64,000 nt of DNA from Nymphaea colorata (Eukaryota > Streptophyta > Magnoliopsida > Nymphaeales > Nymphaeaceae): contig NC_045139.1 in assembly GCF_008831285.2 (NCBI RefSeq), positions 17,342,354-17,406,353 on the forward strand, in the 5' to 3' direction. Made by a program: the position numbers and the translations under genes. Positions 36,057 to 47,503 of the stretch are shown here, piece by piece. The notes under the pieces are model-generated. The model was not told where the DNA came from, did not search any database, and saw only the letters and a program-made list of their open reading frames with translations. Each line of letters opens with the position of its first letter. The stretch's first letter is position 1.

Positions 36057-38199
36057 AGCATCATTCGTTCCTCCCCCAACGACGGACAGAGAGGGGGCAT
36101 CATTCTCCACATCGTCCGCGTGCACTGGCTGACCGGTGGGACCCACATCCCAGCCCCTCCCCTCATGAGAAAAAAATTCCTTCTGCTCTGGCTCCAGGAA
36201 ATTATAAATTTTTTCTTTATTTATCAAAAAATATATATAATATATTTGATAGGGAAATTATTGCCCTTAAAATTAGGCCTTTTTTTTTTATTTTCCACGG
36301 TAATTTGTTATCTTATGTTAAGATTTATTATTACAACATGTTTGAATTTTATGAAAAAAAATATTATTTTTCATCAGAATCGATGGAGTTGGGGGGCGTC
36401 AGTCAGAGTGCATGCGCATGCGTCGTCATCATGCTGGGTCGCTTTGGCAATGATCCAGGCCGGTACGGTACGGACCCGACCCGTCAGTCCACAAAGACGT
36501 CATCACAGGCCGTTCATCGGGCCGAAAACAAGGGTGAGCACGGGTGACACAAGCCCTTTCATTCGTTTCCCGCCACGTCAGAGTTCGAAGATCTAGGCGA
36601 GAAAAGAAACAGGGGCTTGATTCTAGGATGAGTTGCATGATGCGTCTCTCTCTGCACCTTTGGTTTTGAGTGAAGAGTCGTTTTGGTGCGCACAGGATGA
36701 GCCCTGAATACCGAAATTGCCCCTGTTGCTTTTGTCTTCTTCTGAATCTCTGCTTTGAGTCCCGTTCAAGGGGGGGGACACTGAAGAGCAATGCCATGGA
36801 GAACGTGCCCATATAAGCTACTTAAGGTGAAATTAGAGGCGTCCAAAAATGCTTAGATCGTGGACGGCGATTAGTGCAGGCTCGGCCTTTGCAGTTCTCA
36901 TGTTTTTTATTTCCTTTAAATTAAAAAAAGGCTTTTTAATGGGTTTAGTTTAATTGGTCGAATAGAATCGTTTAGTCATCAGCTCAATTTTTATAATTAT
37001 AATGCGATGCTCTTGAACCTTTAAGATAAAGAAATAAGGAGGCTATGGCCATATAATATAGTGTTTTCTTTTTACCAAAATATATTTTATGTCGTCAAGA
37101 CCGGTTTTGAAAGGGGCTGCAGTTACATGTGCAATATATATATATAATCACACCAAAGATTTGAGAGGACATTTAACAATAGGAACATTATGTTCTTCGT
37201 GTTTGTATGTTCTTATGAAAAAGAATACATTTATGAAACCCTACGTTTCTAAGGATATCAAACGAAGTCTTGAGATGGAGAAAGCGTGGAAGCTACAAAT
37301 TTTTAGTTAATGAGTTTGTAGGCCACAACGTATAAAAATAAATAAGTAATTGTAAAACATGTATAGAAAAATAAAGAGTTCTGCCCCACAAACTGTTTTA
37401 TTTGAGAGTTTTGTGCTTAAAAATACTAGTTATATTATGTGCAGTATAATTCACATGGACATGGAAGATCAACTGATTAAGTGGTCTTTATGACACGAAG
37501 ACACATTTGCATCTCGTATTCTAGCTATTCGTGTAATTGAATAAAATTCACTATAATTAAATCGAAAACTAAGGCAGCATTTGGATGACGCCCAAAAACC
37601 GATTTTTTGAGGTAAAAATTAACTTTGCTTTTAAAATCTCATTCCATGCACATTTGAATGACACAAAAAACGAGTTTTGCTAAAACTCAATTTTCGGAAA
37701 ACCTGTTCTTGAAGGAGATTGAATGACTCGACACCCCCCAGGTCATTAAAAAAAAGAAAAAGTGTTTTGATATTCTTATTATCCAAACACATAATCTACA
37801 TTTTCAGAACCGATTAAAAACAAATTTTTGGAAAACTAGTTTTCGCGGGACAAATTTTTTCTACTGTGTCATGGACCGCTACTTAAGTTTTCTTTAAAAA
37901 ATTTAATGTCGTTGGGCTTTCACAACAAAAAAAATTGCACAAACCCCAAGCATGCGAAGGGAAAAAGAGTTAATTAACACAAACATTGTTTGAACGCCTA
38001 GGTGCATCTATGCACCACTGGTGCTAATAATAGGGGAGCCATGAAAGAAATGAATGACTGACAAATTATTTGTAGAGCTAAAAAATTCTTATTAAGGTTC
38101 ACTAGTCGATACCATATAGTGAGTGGTTCATTTCACCGTTTCTAACAGAGGCCACTGACCCCTTGAGTTGAAAGTGCATCTTTTTACGATTTAAAAGTA

Positions 38200-38663
38200 G
38201 TAGTTGAATATGAGGTAGAACCAATAAAGAGTTCTTTTTCGATTCATCCCTGGAGTTGAATACCTCATTCAAGAATTTTTTTTGATCCAACCCGTAGGAA
38301 TCAATAGAAAAGGCAAATCCCTTATGATACACCGGATCAGGCTCGGTTATTGATAGAGTGAATAGATCTGCCATTTCTTGAAATCTTTCTTCTGATTCAA
38401 AATCGTGGTGCAACGTGTATCTCCCTTTGTTCCGGTCATGGAATAGATGGAATAAATCACAAAATGGGTTTTTGTTTAAGAATGAGATCTTATTAGAACT
38501 GTCTATATCCGGTTCATCCTTCGGAACCATATCACATCCCCGATCCTATGAAATATGATGAATTGAGGGACCATCTTATTGCCTAGTACACTTCGGAACC
38601 ATATCACATCCCCGATCCTATGAAATAGGATGAATTGAGGGACCATCTTATTGCCTAGTACAC
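38200..38663 (-). pseudogene. ycf2: Plastid ycf2 fragment inserted in nuclear DNA (NUPT)
   Basis: On the minus strand from about 38540 down to about 38210 the translation matches an internal N-terminal-third segment of the plastid Ycf2 protein: [60 protein letters not shown], then [19 protein letters not shown]. Ycf2 is part of the plastid 2-MDa AAA-ATPase import motor. Similarity stops soon after LLVLP; the remaining open frame to 38102 does not look like Ycf2. Upstream the frame meets a TAG, and the segment is about 110 codons against about 2,000 or more for the full protein, so it is not functional. The 5' part lies in a 72-bp tandem duplication. Confidence 0.9.
38520..38663. repeat. Tandem duplication, 2 x 72 bp, within the ycf2-derived insertion
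   Basis: Copies 38520-38591 and 38592-38663, each beginning TTCGGAACCATATCACATCC, differ at one position (AAATATGATG against AAATAGGATG). Confidence 0.93.
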
Positions 38664-39167
38664 TACGGCTTTTTGCAAGCTTCCGCTTTATAAAACTTGC
38701 CCCAACAAAGATTCATGAAGAAACCTCAGTTTTGAAATTTTAAATTGTCGAAGAGATGCAACAAGTTAAATCATAAGTGGTCCTTTTGTACATGAATAAT
38801 ATCATATCACATTTCACTTGTTACCGTTTGCATCAACATTATATATTGTAATGTTGGGACTCAAAATTTGTTTTGTATTTTTATTTGGCAAATCTTAATC
38901 CCAGCAATGAACTGTCCTTAGTCTGGATCCTTGAAAAAGTAAAAAGAAGTATGAATCAGAATGAACACCATTCAATTTTAAGTACATTTTTTAAAACCCC
39001 TTGTTTAGAAATGCGACCTACCCATGCTTCGTTCAACGTGCCCCTTTCTTGCTTGCACTCATCGCACCGAGACTCGAGCCAAGTAGGTGAGCTCCCTCAC
39101 ATGTTTGCACGGAATTGGAAAATAACAGGCTTGTACAAGCTTGTCGTTGAAGAGTGATTCAGTTATC

Positions 39168-39200
<33 letters not shown>
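39168..39200. repeat. (TA)n microsatellite
   Basis: About 33 bp of AT dinucleotide with one G interruption, then a short GA run. Confidence 0.95.
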
Positions 39201-39201
<1 letters not shown>

Positions 39202-40181
39202 AAGAGAGAGAGAGCCATGCATTTGCATGAGAGGATATAGAGAAGCAGCACCAGCATTAATTACTATCGCACTCAAAATATTCTTCATTTTTGTCTATTC
39301 TTATTTACTAGCTTTAAATGACTATCTTATCAAATGTTTCCCTTTACTGTCTTTTCTGGGTTTCGAAAGGAATTTATCTCAGTGACATTGCACCTTGACA
39401 CGCCACCTCTCTCTCCAACCATTTGAATGATACGGATACTGTAATTACAGGTCTCCTTTTTCTTTTTTCTGTAAACGTTGAATAAAACTTCTATTTCTTC
39501 GACGATCCGTGTAATTCTGGTTGGCAGACTGAATTGGACAAAAGCATCGCTCTTACATCCATGAGAGTAAAATAAATTGTTCTGAGCTGCAGAGGACAAG
39601 ACGTGTAAGGCTTCACCATTTCCAAGATGCTGGATATTAACATGCAATCTTAATTTGATTCACTGTTCAAGAAAGCTGTCGCTTATGAGAAAATTAAAGA
39701 ACATGAATCCCATGCATAAGAGAAATTTCTCCGACACCCATTCACTTGTTCTGGGTATGCACTAACAAACACAGTCTCTCTCTTTATATGTATATGTAGA
39801 TGTATGTTATACCTGCGTGTGCTTAATTTAGAATAGTGCCTGTTGTTTTAAGTATTATTCTGAGTGGTTTTCTTTCTTTTGCTTGATGATATTTACCATG
39901 GTTAGCTTATTCAAGGATGCTCTCATCCTGACTCTGCCACCTTCTATTGTCACTTTCTCACTCTGCAAGCGCCTGTTTTCCGTGTGATATTGGCGTTCTC
40001 AGGCACAGGGGAAAAAAGAAAAGCAGACAGAGGGAAAGAGAACAAAAGGTTGGTGGTGGTACAGTATCCGTAGAACCGCCATTTCTGCCCTTCTTACTTT
40101 CGGGTTTTTGAACAAAAGAAAAGAGACTGATGTTTTGGGGGGAAGATATCATCACCGGGCGTCGAAGAGTCGGTTTCTAGC

Positions 40182-40186
<5 letters not shown>

Positions 40187-40226
<40 letters not shown>
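40187..40226. promoter_or_regulatory. (GA)n tract at the ARF5 promoter or leader
   Basis: 40 bp of GA dinucleotide 27 bases before the first upstream ATG and 328 bases before the main ARF5 start. GA repeats are binding sites of the plant BPC/BBR GAGA-factor family, so a regulatory role is possible but only inferred. Confidence 0.5.
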
Positions 40227-40229
<3 letters not shown>

Positions 40230-40252
40230 ACTGATTCTCTGAGGAAGGTGCG

Positions 40253-40552
40253 ATGGACAACTCATGCTTCGTTTACTGTGTAATACTGCTCAAAGGACCA
40301 ACTTTCTTTTTCATCATATGAATTATTGTGAACGAGAAGAAGAATTTTCTTGGGTTCTGGCTCTCTGCATTGCAGGTGTCATTCTTTTTTTCTCTCCCTC
40401 ATGGGTTGATTCGCTATCAGTGGGGAGTATGGGCTCTAGGACGGGACTGAAAACCAGTTATGAGCTTTAAGCAGTGGTCGAGACATGGGTGTTCCCGCTT
40501 TGTTTACTAAGTTGGAGAAATGAACCCGCTTGGAGGAGAGAAGAGCATCTGA
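40253..40552 (+). promoter_or_regulatory. uORF-rich 5' leader of the ARF5 gene
   Basis: If transcribed unspliced, the 300 bases before the main ATG hold at least five upstream frames: 40253-40321 (22 codons, starting MDNSCFVY), 40264-40470 (68 codons), 40460-40510 (16 codons), 40485-40523 (12 codons, starting MGVPALF) and 40520-40552 (10 codons, MNPLGGEKSI). The fourth stop overlaps the fifth start as ATGA, and the fifth stop ends one base before the main ATG at 40554. Arabidopsis ETT/ARF3 and MP/ARF5 leaders also carry several uORFs that limit translation and need eIF3h and RPL24B for reinitiation. Confidence 0.55.
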
Positions 40553-40553
40553 G

Positions 40554-43500
40554 ATGTTGTCTGCTGTCTGTGAGAGACTCAAAAGCAATAAGTTGCAGAG
40601 TTTGGCGAGTGTGGTAGAGGAGATGAAGGGTCAGGGAGAATTGCAGGGTCAGCCAGGTTAGTTTTCTTTCGGTTTTCCATTTTTCTTTTCAAGTCTTCTT
40701 TGACATAGGCATGTGTCTAGGCGGACTAGGTGGTTCATGATAGTTACTATAGAAGATAAAGAGGCTTCGTATTATTATGGAATATGGTATTGACAACAGT
40801 TTCAGCTTCGAAACACGAAATGGATATAGAAGATCATTTGTATTGACTAGAAAATTTTGGCTTATCTATAGATGCTCTCGGAACTACGATAATATGTAAT
40901 ACCTTTTGAAAATAACCATCCTTCACGTTACCTAGGAGTTGGAAATGCTATGGAATGCATTATGGACCAAGTGTTATACCAGGAGGAAGAAGAAGAACAT
41001 TGGGAACTGTAGATAGTGTTTGGCTTCTCTCGTTTAAGAATGTAAATACATAGTAATAGGAGCACATAGGCAACCTTGACGTTGTATGGAAGTGCTGTAT
41101 TATCTGGAATTCATGATGGACCCTGTTTAGATAGGGGGAGGAAGACGACAAAGCATATTATTTATGAAAGGCTAAAGTGGCTTCTTTCGTATGTTGCTTT
41201 CATGTCGGTGTTAGGCAGGAAGAGATTTTTTTTTTTTTTAATTTCATGTCGTATTTCTTGTTTAACTTGGAATGCAGGCGCTCGGAAAATCATAAACTCA
41301 GAGCTATGGCATGCCTGTGCTGGCCCCCTTGTTTCCTTGCCCCAAATAGGCAGCTTGGCCTATTATTTCCCTCAGGGACACACCGAACAGGTAAGAGAGT
41401 GTGTTTTCAATGATCTTTATGTTCTAAAACTCTTCCATGGTTGCCAAGCTAAGCCATCGTTTTCCTTCTATCTACGCTGAAATTGCTAAACGTTGACTAC
41501 CTTCTGACTACTTTCTTGTGAAATTTCATCCTTAACCGGTATGCATTGCTCTGAGTGTTACTTTGAGTTTCTGGTCAGACATGTCGCAAGGGATTCTATA
41601 TATTTAATGAAAATGTGAAATATTTTTCTCCTATAATATGTGATATGGGTAGTTGCTAGCCACACTTGCTTCAGTCTTGAACTTCTTCGTAATTTATGCA
41701 GCCTCTGAGTATATTGAGTTGCTGATTTATTTATTTTCTTTTGATAGGTGGCCTTTTCTACGAGACAGGTTGCCAACTCGCATATCCCAAACTACGCAAG
41801 CTTGCCTTCTCAACTGTTGTGCCAAGTTCACAGTGTCACACTCCATGTATTTGGGCAACTCAAGCTTTTCTAATTTCTCATTCATGGAAGGCCGTTTAGA
41901 CTGATAACTTTTCCTTTTTTGTTTTATTTCAGGCAGATAAAGATACTGATGAGATTTTTGCACAGATGACTCTTCAACCTGTGAAAAATGTAAGCCCTCT
42001 GCAAAATCTACTCTTTTTTTTTTCTTTTGCTGTATATGTATTTCTCACCTTTGAAAAAATTCTTCAACTTGGCTGCTCAATCAGAAATTTCAGTGCATGT
42101 CTTTCTTGATTCTATATATTGATCATTGTTAGCAGGAGATATGGTGGCTGGACATCCATTCTTATTTCCTATGAATTTGAGTTCATAGGAAGAACTTTTT
42201 TTGGTTGTTTCAAAGTTGAATTTTGTGCTTTTCAGCATTTCTGCATAGGCTGTTTCTTCCTTGGAATTAGCTTATTATAGATGAAATTAATTTTGTTATC
42301 AGGAGATGGATGTCTTCTCTTCTCCACAATCAGAATCAAAGCATAGTAAACAGCCTAGTGATTACTTCTGCAAGACATTGACTGCAAGTGACACAAGTAC
42401 CCATGGGGGTTTCTCAGTACCTCGTCGTGCTGCTGAAAACCTATTTCCTCCTCTTGTAAGCTTCTGACACTAGATTTTTGTCTAGAAATTAAATTTTGTA
42501 ACAGGCAAAATCTTTTGGTTTTTTAATTCTGTGATGTATTTCAGGATTTCTCAATGCAGCCTCCAACTCAGGAGCTTATAGTCAGGGACTTGCATGATAA
42601 CACTTGGACATTCCGCCATATTTATAGAGGTTGGTTCAGATCAGATGGTGATATTCGTTCTGTTCAGTTTTCATGAACAAATGTCCTTCTACAATCATTG
42701 TCTCTCCTGATTGAAGCTAGAACTTTTCCAATATGCAGTGCCTCTTCTTGTTTCTTCTTTTTGGATGAAGTGCCATCACAGCCGCAACCAATTAATCTGC
42801 CTTTTTCAATCAAGTCATGACAGTTTGCAGATTGTGTTGTGATTTTTTATTCCAGAGGTTTCACTTTTTTGTCACCCAGAAAATTTGAAGTAATCTACAG
42901 ATTCTTTCTAGCATCAAGGTTCTCCTCAGATAGTTATTATAAGACAATATAGTGTGAAATACTTAGCAGTCTTAGTTCCTGTTGTGACGTTGTCCATTTG
43001 TTCTGTTTCATTACAAATCCTTGGTCTAGTTTCATTATTAGTCTGGATTGAGAGTAGTTGTTTTTTTTTTAATTCTCTTGACCAGAAAGGGATTGCGGTC
43101 TACTTGAATCGGGTTCAGTAGTCTGGTTATCAGGGATGTAGATGCTATTTATTGTGGTTATATACTTGTATCTTCAAGAGCATTGTGTGATTTTTTTTTT
43201 CTTTTCATTGATACACAGGTCAGCCAAAAAGACACCTTCTAACAACTGGATGGAGTTTATTCATAAGCGCAAAAAGACTTAAAGCTGGCGATTCAGTACT
43301 TTTTATCAGGTAATACTCTGCTGCATTCAGTTGTAAGCTCGTCTGAAAAGTGTAATTGGCGTTTGTATGTGGCAAAAATTACTTTGATTTTTTGGTATAT
43401 GGAAATGCTGACATAGATAGCATTCTGCATTTGTCTGGTTAAGACATCAATTACGTAACATGCTTTGACCAAGGGTCCCCTTACTATAGATATTAAACTC

Positions 43501-46500
43501 TCAATTTTCTTTGATGTCTGCTTGATCAATTCCATTGGTGTGTATGCTTGAAATCATCATTCTTAGTAATTTGATTTCAGGATTTTGTGCTTTTGCTTTG
43601 CTGTGAACCAGAAAGCTCAAGTTCTGAATTAGGATGGAAATCCTTGAAAGTAAACCACTTGTTTTTTTTGTCATGCAGGTTGGTTTTATTCTTACAGATG
43701 CATTCATGTAGAACTCATCCTCCAAGCTCTTATTGGTTATCTTGTTTCATATTCTTAGTATTGTGGATTAAAGTAACTGATATCTGTTCTTTTGTTGGCC
43801 TTCTTTGATGACATAGGCAGTTGTTATGATCATCTTAAGGATTTATTGTAACTGTATGAAGTATAAGTCTGTTGTCATCAATTTGCACATTGTCATGTCT
43901 ATAATGGTATTTTGTTCTGTTGCTGCTGATGATTCTGTAATTAGGGATGAGAAATCTCAGCTGCTTATTGGTGTAAGACGTGCAAATCGTCAGCAAACAA
44001 CTTTGCCATCTTCAGTTCTTTCTGCAGACAGTATGCACATAGGTGTCCTTGCTGCTGCAGCACATGCTGCTGCCAACCACAGCCCTTTCACTGTATTCTA
44101 TAATCCCAGGCAAAATTTCATCCCATATTTTGATTTTGCTCTGTTCAACACGTTTTTTTTTTTGCAAAAGCATGCATGAAAACATTGAAAAGTATATTAC
44201 CCTTAAGATTCTTATTACTTGTGTAGGGCCTGTCCTTCTGAGTTTGTTGTTCCGCTGGTCAAATATCAGAAGGCTGTATATGGCATTCAAGTTTCTATTG
44301 GAATGAGATTTGGAATGATGTTTGAAATGGAGGAGTCAGGTAAACGCAGGTATCTTTTCACCAATGCCATTTTATTTATGCTTTTGAAGTGGCACTGCTT
44401 GTTTAGTTGCATAAAGTAGTAATATCAGGGTACTCTGTGGTATTTTAGTCTAAGTAAACTTAGATCATGCATGGAACAAACCATTTTCTTTGTGTCTTCT
44501 TCTTTCCTATTTCGATAAACAAAATAATTACAGTTTTAGGATATTTAAGGTGCATAAAATGGTGGCCCCACCTTTCTGTTAAGTGTACACGATTTGCATG
44601 AAGCAAGAACGTAGCTTAAAAGTTACAATCTATATTTCCACATAATACCTGTGGCTATAACTCTTTGAGTTTTATCTTCAATCTGATGCGACAGCAGTCA
44701 TATTTTTCTCTCCTCTTTCTGCTTCCTTTACTAAAGTACTTTCTCCATATCAAAAACTTATATGTTTTCAGATATATGGGCACTGTAGTTGGGATTAGTG
44801 ATATTGATCCAGTGAGATGGCCAGATTCAAAATGGCGAACACTCCGGGTAAAGTAGTCTTCTGGTCCCATGTCAATGATGGTGCATGGCCAATTTGATCA
44901 TTATTTCTTCTTTTCTGATGCTCAAGCGATGCCTATATTTGGAATCAGGTCGAATGGGATGAACCTTGTTGCAGTGAAAGACAAAGCAGGGTCAGTATCT
45001 GGGAAATTGACACTGCAGAAAATCCTTTCCTTATTTGTCCTTCTGCATTTTCAACTCTCAAGCGACAGTATCAATTTGGTTATGGAGGTGGGTGGTTGTG
45101 ATTCTACTTTCACCAGGAACGTTAACACAGTGCCTTACGTTCTTGTTTACTCTGCATGAAATATATTTTTGAAAAACCGTGAATCAGTGTATGCTGACAT
45201 TCAGGTTTTTGACTTACATTGCTAGTTGTTGAAAACCTGGGAGAAGTTTCCTTGGCATCATTATTGCTCTTTAACTGGGTTCTCCTTTTTTCATTTTGAA
45301 GGAGAAGAGACTGACAGAGAGACTTTTAAAAGGTTGAATTTGGAGATGCCTGGGAATGGCAATAGCACCTTCCAAAGCTCCTTTGTTTCTGATGGTACTG
45401 CAGAACAGATTATGAGAGCACTCCATAGACCTGGGATGCATGCTCTCGGGGCACTAGGGGGATGTGGTGGACAAATGGCTGCTTCTGACTTGCAGGGTCT
45501 TGCAGAGGAAATTTACAAAGGGAATTTGCCTCCCTTTCAATTTTCTCAGTCGTGCTTAAATGGAATACAGCTGCAGAATGAAGAATCACAAACTGCTTCA
45601 ATAGAAAAGCACAACCAACTTCTGCAACAGCATTCTGTCCAAGTCCAGAACCACAGTTCATCAAATTGCGTTGAGAGGCCTCAACTTGTAGACTCGGCTC
45701 TAATTTCATTGGTGCAGGTGGAGACACTAGAACAAGGTGCTGAAGCTACATTGCATCACCTAAATGCTCCGGATCAACTGTCAGTGACAGAAAACAAGAG
45801 CCAAAAAGTGGAGGACAAGTGCAATAAACAAAATCCAGAAGAGTGCATGGATAATCCTTCATGCAGCAAGACATCGAAAGGGGTACAATCCACAAGACCT
45901 CTTCATGTTGATCCGCTTGCAGCACAGTGTCAGAACGATTCTTTAGAAAATCCAAGGGTTTTACAGCAAGAGCTGCCGAACCAGTCCAACCTATCAACAA
46001 GCTGCCAAGATGAGGAGCTCTTAGAGAGACTGCCTAGCCAGTTGCAATCTTTGAGTCAATCATGCTTGCTGCAGGGATCATCGCAACATATGCAAATTGT
46101 TTCTCCTCAAACTGAAGTGAAGGTACTTCAGCCGTTACAACCGGAACGCCAACATTCAGACGCTGATAATCTCTGCCAGATGCTTCAACTCCCAATGCAA
46201 CATACATCTCAATTCCAGGATGTTGAAGAACTGATGCTTCATCCAAGTCTTTTTCAGACTCTCAGTGGCATGTTGAGGGTGCCTATTCCGATGGTAGAAC
46301 CTGAGACGTCAATTTTGTCTGAATTAGACAGCTCAGACACGTGTGTAAATGCCAATGCCATTGCAGGAGTTCATTCAGGAAGGCGTGATTCTGACGTCAA
46401 ATTGCAGTCACCATGCATCTTTAATTTCAATATTGATGCAACCCAACCTTTCCAGGTCCCTGCCCAAGAATTATATGGGCTTGCCCATCAGTCGTACCTA

Positions 46501-47503
46501 AAAAATATTTGTAGTACTTCAGGGACCTTTTCCTGCAAGAAAATAGATCTTGGTGGCCCGCAAGATACCCTCAATCTGCAAAACATCTCAAAGTGCTACA
46601 GTTCGAAAGATGTTACTGAGGAGAGTAATATATATGGCAATAATCACTTGGAAGTCAGCAACGCAAGTACTTTAATGGATCCATATGTTTCAGGCTTAGT
46701 CATGGAACGCTTCAGCACCCTGAAGGGTGGTTGCCTTTATAATCCTTCTGAATGTCTCGTGGGTGACTATAGTTCTAGCCAGGATCTTCAGTCCCAGGTT
46801 ACATCCATGGGACCATCCGAATCACAGACCTTCTCTGCCCAAGAGGTACCTGAGTCCTTTGGAAGGCTGCCTTCATGTGGTGCGGCTGCCAGAGAAACGT
46901 GCTTCCATACAAGCTCATTACAGCAAGGTTCTCCACCTTTTCGAACATATACCAAGGTATGGCCACTGTTAAAAACACAATAGTATGCAATTCAGTGAAC
47001 TGTTTGATGCATGAGAAAATGATATCCTGAGATAATTATGTATCTGTAGGTCCAAAAGCTAGGATCTGTTGGTCGATCTATTGATGTCACAAGGTTTAAA
47101 GATTATGATGAGCTGAAGTACGCAATTGCATGCATGTTTGGTCTTGAGGGGAAACTGAATGATCCTAGAGAAGCTGACTGGAAACTAGTCTATACAGACT
47201 ATGAAAACGATGTGCTTCTTGTTGGTGATGATCCATGGGAGTACGTCTCTCTCTTCCTCTACCCCCACACACACACACATACATAGACACATGAATAAAG
47301 CTTGTCATCTGCTCTGGAGTTGGAAGATGTATTTTTATCTTTTGGGGTGATGTTTTTCACTCAAATCTATATTTAACAGGGAATTCATTAGATGCGTTCG
47401 TTGCATCAAGATTTTATCCCCTTCCGAGGTACAACAGATGAGCCAGGAGGGCATGCAGCTACTTGGTTCTGTTGCTAATCATTTGCAGTCCAGTGAATGG
47501 TAA
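40554..47503 (+). CDS. ARF5: Auxin response factor, ARF5/MONOPTEROS type, 1057 aa, 14 exons
   Basis: Exons: 40554-40656, 41278-41390, 41748-41846, 41933-41989, 42303-42455, 42545-42629, 43219-43309, 43945-44109, 44227-44349, 44772-44847, 44949-45087, 45302-46956, 47050-47240, 47380-47503. Phases agree throughout; intron 8 uses a GC donor. Residues 38-72 hold [18 protein letters not shown]. The B3 DNA-binding domain is at about 146-249 ([41 protein letters not shown]). The ancillary ARF domain is at about 262-370 ([30 protein letters not shown]). The Gln/Ser/Leu-rich middle (about 400-945) marks an activator ARF. PB1 (about 948-1035) has both faces: [11 protein letters not shown] and the acidic [17 protein letters not shown]. 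It acts in the nucleus on AuxRE promoters and is repressed by Aux/IAA proteins through PB1; Arabidopsis MP drives embryo axis and vascular patterning. The TRQVAN..IPNY block and the short leader favour ARF5 over ARF7/19. Confidence 0.93.
44110..44226 (+). other. GC-AG intron 8 of the ARF5 gene
   Basis: The upstream exon ends CCCAG and the intron begins GCAAAA and ends TGTAG. Joining CCC AG with G GCC TGT gives [10 protein letters not shown], the block conserved in ARFs at this junction. The first GT alternative (after AACAC, near 44152) would keep the frame but insert about 14 foreign residues and has a poor donor context. Confidence 0.8.

Larger units (their letters stand above)
30235..38100. 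other. Intergenic region with decayed repeats, no gene recognised
   Basis: AT-rich. Open frames (for example 32125-32433 plus, 31670-31903 minus, 35966-36547 plus) show no recognisable family features. Contents seen: a short CATA repeat (31153-31192), a 64-bp tandem (33704-33830), a GAGTCGAG-rich transposon copy (about 35545-35765), a 56-bp tandem (35831-35942) and a (GA)n run (36034-36056). The stretch at 36390-36560 is locally GC-richer and contains ATGCGCATGCG, with no gene model. Confidence 0.5.
38664..40252. other. Intergenic region and ARF5 promoter-proximal sequence
   Basis: No gene recognised. Contains a (TA)n run (39168-39200) followed by a short GA run, and a (GA)n tract (40187-40226) immediately before the candidate ARF5 leader. 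No clear TATA box was found near the expected transcription start. Confidence 0.4.

Noticed and set aside
35966-36596. Overlapping open frames of 193 and 158 codons
   Set aside because: They run through a GA microsatellite and AT-rich sequence, and their translations show no recognisable domain.
39660-39690. A miR396-like word (TTCAAGAAAGCTGT) upstream of the ARF5 gene
   Set aside because: The match to miR396 or its star breaks at the next bases (CGCT instead of GG), and no complementary arm able to form a precursor hairpin is visible within about 150 bases on either side.
40480-40485. GAGACA (an inverted TGTCTC auxin element) in the ARF5 leader
   Set aside because: A single six-base match is expected about once per 2 kb by chance on both strands, so it does not show self-regulation.
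44152-44160. Alternative GT donor for ARF5 intron 8
   Set aside because: Context (AACAC then GTTTTTTTT) is poor and would insert about 14 residues into a block conserved in all ARFs; the GC donor is preferred.
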